Assembly: GCF_001187725.1 (NCBI RefSeq)
Contig: NZ_LGIQ01000011.1
Location: 310,001 to 374,000 of the forward strand
Source of the DNA: Brevibacillus reuszeri
GTDB taxonomy: Bacteria; Bacillota; Bacilli; Brevibacillales; Brevibacillaceae
Direction of reading: 5' to 3'
Length of the DNA stretch: 64,000 nucleotides
Of the stretch, positions 43,409 through 52,005 are shown one piece after another. Made by a program: the position numbers and the translations under genes. Below the pieces are notes generated by a model. That model was not told the DNA's origin and did no database searches. It was given only the letters and a program-made list of their open reading frames with translations. Every line of letters begins with the position of its first letter. Within the stretch, counting starts at the first letter, position 1.

Positions 43409-45028
43409 TTATTTGTTCAGCCAAACGTTTGTTTCCTCGTTCACCAGGAAGATCGAGCTATCTGCACGTACCTGGTAGTCTTCCACGTACTTCTTCATGC
43501 CTGTTGCTACGTCGAGCAGACCGAGCTCTACGTGGACAGCATCGTCGTTGATCATTTTCATTGCTTGGCCGTACATTTCTTTGCGTTTTGCTTCGTCTGT
43601 TGTTTCAGCAGTTGCCCGATCCAGCAGCTTGTCTACCTCTGGATTGTTGTAGCCGTAACCGTTTCCAAGAGAACCGATTTGTTTGGAGTGGAACATTTGA
43701 TAGAGGAAGAAGTCAGGATCTGGATACCAGGACCAGCCCATGATATACAGCGGCGCTTTTCCTTTTGCGACCACATCGCTAAAGGTTCCCCACTCAACCG
43801 TTTTGATGTCCACATCGATATTCAGGTTATCTTTGAGCTGCTGAGCTGCGATTGTCGCTTGCGGTACACGGGAAGCAATCACGTACAGCTCTGTTTTAAA
43901 TCCATTTGGATAGCCAGCATCGGCAAGCAGCTGCTTTGCTTTTTGTGGATCAAAAGCTGGAACAGATGCTTCTAGCGAAGAGTCATATCCCCACGATGCT
44001 TTTGGCAGAGGCAGGTACGACTTCTCTGCGCCTCCCCACTTGAACACACCTTTTACGAGTCCTTCTACATCGACTGCCATACGGATGGCTTCGCGAACCT
44101 TTTTGTCTTTTGTCGGACCCTCATTTTGGTTCAAGCCCATATATTCGATCGAAAGACCTGGTTTGGTCTGTAAATTCAGATTTTGGTCTTTTTCAATAAC
44201 GGCGCGGTTCTGACCTTTTACGTCTGTCACAACATCAATATCACCGGAGCGCAGTGCGTTGGTCATCATGTTGGCATCCGAAATGAATTTGAACTGGACG
44301 CCATCCAGATGTGGTTTTGGTCCCCAGTATTTATCCGCGCGTTTCAATGCTACGGAATCGTCCTGGTTAAACTTGTCCATTTGGAAAGGACCGGTACCGA
44401 CCAGATGTTGGCCGAATTGCTCGCCCCATCCCTCTACTTCTTCATGCGGAACGACGATATTACCGCCGTCTGTCAGCATCGCCAGCAAAGCTGCATTTGG
44501 CTGATCCAGATGGAGAGCAACTTCATTTTCACTGATGACTTCCACACTCTCTACGCCGCGAAGACGCTTGAGAGCGGATTCCTTGGAGGAACGCTCCAGG
44601 CTGTACTTCACATCTTCCGCAGTCATTTTTCTTCCATCCTGATATTTACCTGGTTGGAAATAGACATTGTCGCGAAGCTTGAACGTGTACACCTTCATGT
44701 CATCGGATACTTTCCACTCGGTAGCCAGGCTAGGCTCGATCTTGGACAGATCACCACTATAGCGAACGAGTGTGTCACCAATACTACGAATAATGTTTGA
44801 TTCATAAGCACCCGTGTAAGCAATCGGGTCCAATGTTTTGGCTGTAGAAGACAAGCCGATTTTCAATACCCCACCATCTTTTGGTGTACCGGCAGCGGCT
44901 TGCTCTTGACCCGCGGCCCCTCCGTCTTTTGCTGGAGCACTGCTTTGTCCTCCACAAGCAGCAAGCGCCAGCATGGAAACAACCGTTACCGCAGAAAACA
45001 ACGCTTTTCCCTTCAAAATTTTCCTCAC
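43409..45028 (-). CDS. Peptide ABC importer lipoprotein binding protein (importer 2)
   Basis: A 539-residue family 5 solute-binding protein. The signal peptide ends ALAAC (Cys25), followed by a Gly/Ala-rich tether. SSTAKTLDPIAYTGAYESNIIRSIGDTLV, FKLRDNVYFQPG and HLVGTGPFQMDKFNQDDSVAL are family motifs. GTG at 45028 follows a GGGGGGA site. First gene of importer 2, behind a good sigma-A promoter. Confidence 0.93.
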   Translation of the reverse strand: MRKILKGKALFSAVTVVSMLALAACGGQSSAPAKDGGAAGQEQAAAGTPKDGGVLKIGLSSTAKTLDPIAYTGAYESNIIRSIGDTLVRYSGDLSKIEPSLATEWKVSDDMKVYTFKLRDNVYFQPGKYQDGRKMTAEDVKYSLERSSKESALKRLRGVESVEVISENEVALHLDQPNAALLAMLTDGGNIVVPHEEVEGWGEQFGQHLVGTGPFQMDKFNQDDSVALKRADKYWGPKPHLDGVQFKFISDANMMTNALRSGDIDVVTDVKGQNRAVIEKDQNLNLQTKPGLSIEYMGLNQNEGPTKDKKVREAIRMAVDVEGLVKGVFKWGGAEKSYLPLPKASWGYDSSLEASVPAFDPQKAKQLLADAGYPNGFKTELYVIASRVPQATIAAQQLKDNLNIDVDIKTVEWGTFSDVVAKGKAPLYIMGWSWYPDPDFFLYQMFHSKQIGSLGNGYGYNNPEVDKLLDRATAETTDEAKRKEMYGQAMKMINDDAVHVELGLLDVATGMKKYVEDYQVRADSSIFLVNEETNVWLNK

Positions 45029-45061
45029 TACGAATCCCCCCAGTAGTTTAAGGTGTTTCGA

Positions 45062-45084
45062 ATATTGAACCAGTAGTTCGATAT
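45062..45084. promoter_or_regulatory. Dyad operator just downstream of the importer 2 start, candidate IclR site
   Basis: ATATTGAAC (45062-45070) and GTTCGATAT (45076-45084) form a 9-5-9 inverted repeat with one mismatch. It lies about 8 to 30 bases downstream of the predicted start of the SBP transcript, where a repressor would block elongation. The operon's own IclR-family regulator is the obvious candidate to bind it. Confidence 0.5.
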
Positions 45085-45098
45085 GTGTTACGTTTTGG

Positions 45099-45127
45099 AT
45101 TATAGCACCTGATGATTTTAGTGTAAA
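45099..45127 (-). promoter_or_regulatory. Sigma-A promoter of peptide importer 2
   Basis: Minus-strand TTTACA (45127-45122) and a perfect TATAAT (45104-45099) with a 17-base spacer; TGC directly before the -10 gives it an extended -10. Start is predicted near 45092, about 64 bases upstream of the SBP GTG. Confidence 0.8.
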
Positions 45128-45153
45128 TACTCAAAAATCTAAAAATTTTCATC

Positions 45154-45183
45154 TTGATGAACAGTGTTTCATTTCAGTACAAT
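45154..45183 (+). promoter_or_regulatory. Sigma-A promoter of the M29-like aminopeptidase gene
   Basis: TTGATG (45154-45159) and TACAAT (45178-45183) are separated by 18 bases. Start would be near 45190, 36 bases before the ATG at 45226. It is divergent from the importer 2 promoter, with about 27 bases between the two -35 boxes. Confidence 0.6.
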
Positions 45184-45225
45184 CAGTTATTGATTCCAAT
45201 TTTTTTTAGCAGGGAGTGTTTCCAA

Positions 45226-46176
45226 ATGAATCATTTGGTTGAAATTAGCCGCAATTTGATTGCAACTTGTTTAGGGATAAAAGAAAACGAACAGCTCGTG
45301 ATCGTAACAGATGAAGACAAGCGGCCTTTGGCTGAGGCACTTTATCAGGCAGGCAAGCAGCTTGGGGCAGAAACCGTCCTCATGGTGATGAAGGAGCGAC
45401 AAAAATCAGGCCAGGAGCCGCCTCAGGCGATTGCTGAAGCGATGAAGCAAGCGGATGTAGCTATCTGCATTACGAAGCATTCCTTGACACACACCCAGGC
45501 GAGAAAAGCTGCTGCAGCGAATGGCACACGCGTAGCGACCATGCCAGGCATTACCGAGGACATGTTCAAGGACGGGGCCATTGCGGCCGACTACAACGAA
45601 GTGAAGCGGCTCACAGAGGTCGTGACACAAATCCTGACAAATGGCAAAGAAGTGCGTATTGAAAAGGATGGATACAAGCTCCAATTTTCCATCGAAACCA
45701 GATACGGAGTTCCCAGTACTGGCATGTATTTGGAAGCGGGTCAATCAGGCAATTTGCCTTCTGGTGAAGCCTATATCGCTCCAGTAGAGGGCTCAGCAAA
45801 CGGTCAAATTATCGTCGATGGCTCCATTGCAGGAATCGGCATGGTCGATGAGCCGCATTTGCTTACCATCAAGGACGGACGGCTCATCGACGTGCAAGGT
45901 CCCGTAGCAGACAGACTGCTCCAGACATTGGGTGAAAATGACGGACGCATGCTTGCAGAATTTGGGATTGGTACCAATCATAAAGCGCGTATTATCGGGA
46001 TTGTTTTGGAAGATGAAAAGGCGTTCGGCACGATTCATATCGCTTTTGGAAGCAACATCACTTTCGGGGGAACGATTGAAGCGGGGGTTCATATTGATTT
46101 AATCGTAAACAAACCGGATGTATTTATCGACGACGTAAAAGTACTGGAAAAAGGCAGCTTTACTTTTTCCAGCTAG
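45226..46176 (+). CDS. M29-like aminopeptidase
   Basis: A 316-residue cytosolic protein resembling leucyl aminopeptidase of the M29/AmpS group, shorter than classical AmpS (about 410). Seen: LPSGEAYIAPVEGSANGQIIVDGSI (Glu-rich metal site), EFGIGTNHKARI, and HIAFGSNITFGGTIEAGVHIDLIV with candidate His, Glu and Asp ligands. ATG at 45226 follows AGGGAGTG; the frame opens at 45154, but that position is the -35 box of its promoter. Divergent from importer 2, it probably trims the imported peptides. Confidence 0.85.
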   Translation: MNHLVEISRNLIATCLGIKENEQLVIVTDEDKRPLAEALYQAGKQLGAETVLMVMKERQKSGQEPPQAIAEAMKQADVAICITKHSLTHTQARKAAAANGTRVATMPGITEDMFKDGAIAADYNEVKRLTEVVTQILTNGKEVRIEKDGYKLQFSIETRYGVPSTGMYLEAGQSGNLPSGEAYIAPVEGSANGQIIVDGSIAGIGMVDEPHLLTIKDGRLIDVQGPVADRLLQTLGENDGRMLAEFGIGTNHKARIIGIVLEDEKAFGTIHIAFGSNITFGGTIEAGVHIDLIVNKPDVFIDDVKVLEKGSFTFSS

Positions 46177-46319
46177 CCTCGTGCCCACCATTTGTTTCCA
46201 TCGCCAACAAATCTACCCACAAGATAACGATAATATGATATCTTAACTATGGAGCTGTCACTTACATAGAGAAGCAGTATGGGGTAGTACGTGAATGATA
46301 GAAATAGTGACAGTTACCT

Positions 46320-46358
46320 AAAGGACCACAGATGGAGAGTCATCTGTGGTCCTTTTCT
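46320..46358 (+). terminator. Terminator of the M29-like aminopeptidase gene
   Basis: AAAGGACCACAGATG (46320-46334) pairs perfectly with CATCTGTGGTCCTTT (46341-46355), followed by TTCTTA. It lies about 145 bases past the stop codon. Confidence 0.85.
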
Positions 46359-46384
46359 TATGTACATACAAAAACTCGCTCTCT

Positions 46385-46427
46385 TCAAAAAAGGAAGGGT
46401 CTGAGAACTCCCTCAGAACCCTTCCTT
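46385..46427 (-). terminator. Terminator of the chemoreceptor gene
   Basis: Minus-strand stem AAGGAAGGGTtCTGAG / CTCAGaCCCTTCCTT followed by TTTTTTGAAG, 40 bases after the receptor stop codon. Adjacent to, but distinct from, the plus-strand terminator at 46320-46358. Confidence 0.88.
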
Positions 46428-46465
46428 TCTTCCTGTTATTTATGCTCTATCCTTACACCATCTTG

Positions 46466-48151
46466 CTAGACTTCAAATCTACTGACCAGTTCTTGCAGGC
46501 GATGCGCTTCTCGGTTGAGTCTTCCTGCTGAGCTGGCAACCTCTTCACAGGACAAAAGCTGTGTTTGAACAGAATCTACTGTTTTTTGTACATGGGAGAG
46601 GGTCCTGTCAGCCACTTGTTTCATCACAGTGACAGCTTCGTTGACCTGATTGGAATTACTGGTCATTTGCTCTGCGGATGCTGATACCTCTTGAATCTGA
46701 TCAGTCACTTCGTCGACTGTAGTCCGAATGCCAGCAAAGATGGTATTTGCTTCACGTACGATTTCCATTCCGGATGCTGTTTCCTGATTGCTTTTCATCA
46801 TAGCGTCAACCACCATAGTCATGCTCGCTCGTATTTCCTCTACCAGGCTGGCAATTCGCGCCGACGATACCTGTGACTCTCCAGCCAATTTTCGCACTTC
46901 ATCTGCCACAATCGAGAAGCCCCTTCCCTGCTCCCCTGCCCGCGCCGCTTCAATCGCAGCGTTTAGTGCGAGGATTTGCGTCTGAGCAGTGATTGAATCC
47001 ATCGCTTGTAAAATCTCCTCGATTTGTGCAGTTCGTGTATCAAGCTGATGAACGACTTCCGTTGCCTCTCGACTTTGATCGTGAATCTGGTCCATTTGCT
47101 TGGCGACCAATCCAACTGTTTCATCGCCTTGCTGCGCCAGCTTTGCCATCGTTAATGAATGGGTGGCTACGAAAGAAGAGGAGCCTGCGATCATTTCAAT
47201 TCCCGCATTCATTTCGGCCATACTTATCTTACTGCGCTCTGACCCATGCTGCTGCTTTTGCGCTCCTTCCGCAATTTCATTGACGGAATCTGAAATCAGT
47301 CTTGATGAAGCAGCCGTTTGCTCAGCCCCCGCTGACAACTGCTCTGCTGCTGCCGCAACCTCGTCTGCTGTATTCTTTACTCCGAGAATAAGGACATGCA
47401 AATTGGCTCTCATCTGTTCAAATACCTTCGCTAATTGGCCGAGTTCATCATTGGACTCTGCTGTAATTGGCTGATCAAGCTTCCCATGGGAAATGAGCAT
47501 GGCCGATTGGTTTAATTTGCGTAAAGGGCGGTTTATCGATTTGCCTAGCCAAATGGCAATCGTTCCACTCACCGCCAGCACACAGATGAAAAAAATGATC
47601 AGCAGCCGATTCGATAAGGTTATAGAGTCTTGAATATTACTTACTGAAGCTGTAATTTGCTCCATTTTTTCTTTCCGAAAAGCATCCATATCCTGGTTGA
47701 TCTCTTCTGCTCTCAGATCAAAATCGCCCATGAACTGATTCCCTGCTTCAGGTCCTCCTTCCACATACGCCTGCGTCATCGTTTTCCCAATCGTATAGTA
47801 AGCCTCGAATGCGTGCTCCATCTCCTGTAGAAGCCCTTCATCCTCGGGATTTAATTGTTTCATTTCCTGTAGCTGCTGCCGGAAAAGCTGTGCAAATTCA
47901 TTTGCCTTATCCATTCCGTCATTCAAACCGTTTAACCCGCGTGTTGCACTCATATCTGTTAACCATTGTTGAACTTGAATCACAGACAGCTTCATTTCTT
48001 CCGATAAGAGAGCAGACTTCAATATTTTGGACTCCATTGCTGTTGTTGTCTCCAATTGCGTCACTGATTCCAGATAAAGATAGCTACCCACTGCTGCGAA
48101 CATCGCTAAAATAATCGCAAAGGTAAGAAAAATTCTTTTTGCAATTGACAA
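46466..48151 (-). CDS. Methyl-accepting chemotaxis protein (4HB-type sensor, HAMP, signalling domain)
   Basis: A 561-residue chemoreceptor. N-terminal membrane helix (about 5-27), an extracytoplasmic four-helix-bundle sensor (about 30-185), a second membrane helix (about 187-207), HAMP (about 208-262), and a long coiled-coil signalling domain whose hairpin tip reads ITAQTQILALNAAIEAARAGEQGRGFSIVADEVRKLA. Methylation-type Gln/Glu segments flank the tip. It would signal to CheA/CheW; no che genes are in the window. Ligand unknown. Confidence 0.92.
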   Translation of the reverse strand: MSIAKRIFLTFAIILAMFAAVGSYLYLESVTQLETTTAMESKILKSALLSEEMKLSVIQVQQWLTDMSATRGLNGLNDGMDKANEFAQLFRQQLQEMKQLNPEDEGLLQEMEHAFEAYYTIGKTMTQAYVEGGPEAGNQFMGDFDLRAEEINQDMDAFRKEKMEQITASVSNIQDSITLSNRLLIIFFICVLAVSGTIAIWLGKSINRPLRKLNQSAMLISHGKLDQPITAESNDELGQLAKVFEQMRANLHVLILGVKNTADEVAAAAEQLSAGAEQTAASSRLISDSVNEIAEGAQKQQHGSERSKISMAEMNAGIEMIAGSSSFVATHSLTMAKLAQQGDETVGLVAKQMDQIHDQSREATEVVHQLDTRTAQIEEILQAMDSITAQTQILALNAAIEAARAGEQGRGFSIVADEVRKLAGESQVSSARIASLVEEIRASMTMVVDAMMKSNQETASGMEIVREANTIFAGIRTTVDEVTDQIQEVSASAEQMTSNSNQVNEAVTVMKQVADRTLSHVQKTVDSVQTQLLSCEEVASSAGRLNREAHRLQELVSRFEV

Positions 48152-48261
48152 AACATTCTCCCCAATCGATGCGTATAACGCCTTTTTCCATAGATTGTAA
48201 TGCTTATTGGATGATTATGGCAATCTCTATGACGACCGATGCATGTGTATATGATTCCGTA

Positions 48262-48279
48262 ATATGTAATATTTCACAA
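48262..48279. promoter_or_regulatory. Weak Rex/Crp-like dyad between the chemoreceptor and globin genes
   Basis: On the minus strand TTGTGAAATATTACATAT matches a Rex-type TTGTGAAATATTTCACAA at 14 of 18 positions. Read as a Crp site it has one perfect half (TCACA) and one 3/5 half. It lies about 80 bases before the globin-sensor ATG. Too weak to assign. Confidence 0.2.
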
Positions 48280-48358
48280 AATGCTCAGTTTTGAACTGTT
48301 CATGATTTGTTAAAATTTGAAAGTATTGATAGTAAAAGAGAGAGAAGAAGGGATCAAC

Positions 48359-49330
48359 ATGATTGCATTGGAAAATAAGTGGAGCCAGCTGTGTACGTAC
48401 TATGATCTGACGGATGAAGATTTACAGCTCTTGCACTCCCACAAAGACTTCATCATGAAGCATGCGGAAGAAATGGTAGATTGCTTTTACGACGAATTGG
48501 ACAAATTCGCCAACCTGAGTCGAATCATTCAGGCAAACGCATCGGTAGAAAGCTTGAAAAAAGTGCAGATGTGGTATCTGGAAACCCTCGCTTCTGACAC
48601 GTTTGATGAAGATTATATTCAAAGCCGGCAACGAATCGGCTCTACCCATGCCCGTATTGGTCTATCGGCCTCCTGGTTCTTGGGTGGGTATTCACTTTAT
48701 CTACGTCTTTTTGCAGAAAAAATCCCCTGTTTGCCGAACGCATCCGCCTTTCATCAGGCGCTGACGAAAAGAGTATTTTTTGACGCTGCAATCATTCTGG
48801 AGCAGTATATCGGGGAGACCATGAGGGAAAATCGAACATATCGCGAAAATATGGAGCAAATGGCAACAGAGCTGACAGCTACTACCCAGGAAGCTATTCG
48901 GATCTCCTCCGTCTTTGCGCAGTCCGCCACCAAGCTGACAGAAGTAAATGATGAAATTGCCCAATCCATGCACGTGCTGAAGGAACAAAACGAAGAAATC
49001 GAGAAGCTCAGCGGCTTTGTCGCAGATGTTTCTACCCAGACAAACCTGCTCGGTCTCAATGCTGCAATCGAGGCTGCCAGAGCGGGAGAGCACGGGCGGG
49101 GCTTTACCGTCGTTGCCAATGAAGTACGAAAACTAGCAGATAAATCAAACGCCTCTTCGAAAGACATACATACTTCTCTGCTGAGCATTAATAATCAGTT
49201 GCACAAAATCGATCAACAGGTTTCCTTGTCATCCGTTTCTGCGGAAGAACTGGATGCTACCTCCGAGCAATTATTTTCGATCATACATAAGCTGGATGAA
49301 ATCTCGAACCGACTGCATGTGAAATCGTAA
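48359..49330 (+). CDS. Short soluble globin-coupled chemotaxis-type sensor (HemAT-like)
   Basis: A 323-residue cytosolic protein. Residues about 1-170 form a protoglobin/sensor-globin domain with the proximal haem histidine His97 in RIGSTHARIGLSASWFLGGY. Residues about 180-320 are a shortened MCP signalling hairpin with the intact tip STQTNLLGLNAAIEAARAGEHGRGFTVVANEVRKLA. HemAT of Bacillus is about 430 residues, so the signalling arms are about 100 residues shorter, giving a very short receptor. ATG at 48359 follows AAGAAGGG. It probably senses O2 or another haem ligand and is divergent from a membrane receptor. Confidence 0.88.
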   Translation: MIALENKWSQLCTYYDLTDEDLQLLHSHKDFIMKHAEEMVDCFYDELDKFANLSRIIQANASVESLKKVQMWYLETLASDTFDEDYIQSRQRIGSTHARIGLSASWFLGGYSLYLRLFAEKIPCLPNASAFHQALTKRVFFDAAIILEQYIGETMRENRTYRENMEQMATELTATTQEAIRISSVFAQSATKLTEVNDEIAQSMHVLKEQNEEIEKLSGFVADVSTQTNLLGLNAAIEAARAGEHGRGFTVVANEVRKLADKSNASSKDIHTSLLSINNQLHKIDQQVSLSSVSAEELDATSEQLFSIIHKLDEISNRLHVKS

Positions 49331-49350
49331 CAAATCCATAACCCAAAACC

Positions 49351-49390
49351 AAACGGCCAAAGAATACGCTTCTTTGACCGTTTGTATTTT
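49351..49390. terminator. Bidirectional terminator between globin sensor and nagZ
   Basis: AAACGGcCAAAGAA (49351-49364) pairs with TTCTTTGaCCGTTT (49371-49384) across a short loop, with T-rich sequence following on the plus strand and G/T-rich on the minus. Serves the convergent globin-sensor and nagZ genes. Confidence 0.85.
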
Positions 49391-49422
49391 GCCCGAGGTT
49401 ACTCCATTTCCGAATGACTATT

Positions 49423-51006
49423 CTAGTGAACGGTAACAGGCAGCTTCCCAACCGCCTGACGCTCTCCAAACAAGACGTCTATGATGACCTCGATTGCTTT
49501 TTTCCCGTGATCATATCCAGCAAGAAAGGCATCCACTTCTGGAAACGCCGTCAGGTCATACGGGTTTCGCAGCGCCACTGCCACTACTTTTTTCCCCGAC
49601 TGCTTCAACTTCCGTACGCATAACGCTTGACCTTTGTAGATGTGAGCATTGTAGGTGAAGACGACAACGATATTGCTATCGGCTACCTCGGTTGCGATGC
49701 GCTCCACTTCACTCTCTGATGGATCGAGTGAGGAAAGAAAATACCCATTTACCTGACCATATTTTCGCAGCGGTTCCACCAGCTTATCTGAGAGAGACAG
49801 TTTTTCCTCCGCCGAGGTAAGATTCGTGACTCCCGGGAAAACCACTCCGAGTGGATGCGTATTTTTCGCCAACGGTAGAAGCTGATTCTCGTTTTTCACC
49901 AGGGTAACCGCTTGCGACAGGATATCCTCCGCCATTTTTTCATGCCGTTCTCGATCAAAGGATGGTCCCTTCGCTGCCAGACAACCTTCCCATGACAAAA
50001 ATCGCTTTTTCAACTGAGCCACGCGAGCTACGGCTTCATTCACTCTTTGGAGCGAGATTTCTCCATGTTGAATCGCCTGCATCAGCCTTGCCCATGTCTT
50101 TTGCTGAATATCCTGTGAATGAGAAACGAGAACCATATCAATCCCTGCCTGTATGGCTCGCACAGCCGCTTCGGGTACACCGATGGAACCAGCAATAGCG
50201 GACATTTCCAGACAATCGGTGATAGCCACCCCCTGAAATCCAAGCGTATCGCGCAGGATTCCTGTTACAATTTCGGTTGAGGTCGATGCAGGCGATCCAC
50301 TTGCATCAATTAGAGGTAAGCTAATGTGGCCGATCATCACCATCGGCACACCAGCCTTGATACAATGCTGAAACGGCACCAGCTCCGCTTCCATCAGCCG
50401 TCTACGATCATGCCTGAGAATCGGCATCTCTTCGTGGGAGTCGGTACTCGTGTCACCATGCCCAGGAAAATGCTTAACAGCAGGAACGACACCACTACAG
50501 AGCAATCCTTGGACCGCAGCCTTGCCAAACTGGGCGACGTATTCAGGAGCTTCTCCAAACGAACGCACCCCGATCACCGGATTCAGCGGATTGAGATTCA
50601 CATCAATCGTAGGAGCAAAATTGACCGAGATCCCTGATGCTCGCAGCTCCTCGCCTGTTGCCTGATAGACGTGCCTAGCATTGTCTGGAGTTCCTGTTGC
50701 CGCGATTGCCATCGCTCCAGGAAAACGGGTCGCTCCTTTTTGCAGCCTCGTCACGACACCGTTCTCCTGATCAGTCGCGATAAACAGCGGATACGGTTGC
50801 TCTGCTTCTCTGGCCCAGACTTGCAGCACGCGCATTCGTTCATACGTCTCTTCAGGGGTACTGATATTGCGGCTAAACAGAATCACATTGCCGATCTGGT
50901 GCTGCTTGATCCATGCTTCCATCTCGGCAGGAATATCCATCGTTTGGTAGCCAATCATGAGAATTTGCCCTACTTTTTGCTCTACGCTCATCTGCTCGGC
51001 TCTCAT
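49423..51006 (-). CDS. nagZ: Beta-N-acetylhexosaminidase, GH3
   Basis: A 527-residue glycosidase that removes N-acetylglucosamine from muropeptide-derived disaccharides. The NagZ hallmark KHFPGHGDTSTDSHEEMP gives the Asp189-His191 acid/base dyad, and GVAITDCLEMSAIAG contains the nucleophile Asp264. A C-terminal alpha/beta domain (about 350-527) follows, as in the two-domain Bacillus enzyme. There is no signal peptide, so it should act inside the cell on imported wall fragments. ATG at 51006 follows AGGGAGG. Last gene of the RpiR-controlled operon, 12 bases after the double-GNAT gene. Confidence 0.94.
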   Translation of the reverse strand: MRAEQMSVEQKVGQILMIGYQTMDIPAEMEAWIKQHQIGNVILFSRNISTPEETYERMRVLQVWAREAEQPYPLFIATDQENGVVTRLQKGATRFPGAMAIAATGTPDNARHVYQATGEELRASGISVNFAPTIDVNLNPLNPVIGVRSFGEAPEYVAQFGKAAVQGLLCSGVVPAVKHFPGHGDTSTDSHEEMPILRHDRRRLMEAELVPFQHCIKAGVPMVMIGHISLPLIDASGSPASTSTEIVTGILRDTLGFQGVAITDCLEMSAIAGSIGVPEAAVRAIQAGIDMVLVSHSQDIQQKTWARLMQAIQHGEISLQRVNEAVARVAQLKKRFLSWEGCLAAKGPSFDRERHEKMAEDILSQAVTLVKNENQLLPLAKNTHPLGVVFPGVTNLTSAEEKLSLSDKLVEPLRKYGQVNGYFLSSLDPSESEVERIATEVADSNIVVVFTYNAHIYKGQALCVRKLKQSGKKVVAVALRNPYDLTAFPEVDAFLAGYDHGKKAIEVIIDVLFGERQAVGKLPVTVH

Positions 51007-51018
51007 GGAATCCTCCCT

Positions 51019-51981
51019 TCAGCCGAAGTCTTTCCTGAACTTGGCGTACTGCTTCCAGCTGTGATACCCGAGTTTGGCATAAAAGTCGACAAGTGTTGTC
51101 CAGTCGATGACGATTTGTTTGATCCCGCGCTTTCGCAGCATGGTGATGCCTGCTTCCACCATCGCCAGACCAAAGCCCTGTCCCCTGTGCGCTGAATCCA
51201 CTCCCAATGGGCCAATTCCCCCCAGTTCGTCATGAAAAAACGGCGCCCAGTAAACGTTTTGTGCGATAAATGGTGACCTGCTATCATTCATGCGGCAAAA
51301 GCCGATGATCTCCCCCTGTTTTTCCAAGACGACAAACTCTCTTCCCTCGCCCCCGCGCCTGAAATAATGAATCGCTTCGTATTCCCATCTCCCCGGAAAG
51401 CAGCGATGCAAAAAGGCAAGAAAGGCCTCCTTATCTGCTACGGTCAACAGGCGAAAACAACCATCCGACACATGGGGAAGCTCTGCTTTGGCCGAATCCG
51501 GATAGTGGCAGAGCAGGTCATTTTCCAAAGGTTCAAGCTCCACATATCCGCGCTGTGCAAACCACACCTTCACCTCTTGCGACTCCTCGGGAATACCAGG
51601 AAAATAATGGTACGGATCACGTCCCAGCAGGATGCTTTGAGCACCTTGCCGTCGCAACGCTTCTTCTGCCCTTGCTAGCAATTCACTTCCGATCCCTCGC
51701 CCGCGATATTCGTTTGCGACGAGCAGCACCTGTATCCAACCCGCTCCATTCCCGAGCTGCAGCTCCAGCTTTTCCTGCCAGCATTTTGCCACCACGAATC
51801 CGACCGGCCGCAGTGTTTCGGGATCACAGGCAATCCATGATCCCGCATCCAGTACATTTTCGTCAGCAAAGCTGTTTTGCCGAAAAAGCTCAGGTCTCAT
51901 GGGAAAACGCTCACCCAGCTCCCGATTCCACAGCTCACACAGCGCCTCCAGATAGGAAGCATCCCAGGGCAAATAGCGCAT
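51019..51981 (-). CDS. Tandem GNAT-family N-acetyltransferase
   Basis: A 320-residue protein with two GNAT folds. The first (about 1-150) has VLLVANEYRGRGIGSELLARAEEALRRQG, a full acetyl-CoA loop; the second (about 165-320) has LGVDSAHRGQGFGLAMVEAGITMLRKRG. Both keep the Q/R-x-x-G-x-G/A pattern. Its place between sugar permeases and nagZ suggests acetylation of an amino sugar or muropeptide amine, possibly re-N-acetylating deacetylated glucosamine; this is inference. Gaps on either side are 12 and 24 bases. Confidence 0.85.
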   Translation of the reverse strand: MRYLPWDASYLEALCELWNRELGERFPMRPELFRQNSFADENVLDAGSWIACDPETLRPVGFVVAKCWQEKLELQLGNGAGWIQVLLVANEYRGRGIGSELLARAEEALRRQGAQSILLGRDPYHYFPGIPEESQEVKVWFAQRGYVELEPLENDLLCHYPDSAKAELPHVSDGCFRLLTVADKEAFLAFLHRCFPGRWEYEAIHYFRRGGEGREFVVLEKQGEIIGFCRMNDSRSPFIAQNVYWAPFFHDELGGIGPLGVDSAHRGQGFGLAMVEAGITMLRKRGIKQIVIDWTTLVDFYAKLGYHSWKQYAKFRKDFG

Positions 51982-52005
51982 GACTCTACATTGCCTCCTA
52001 TCGCC

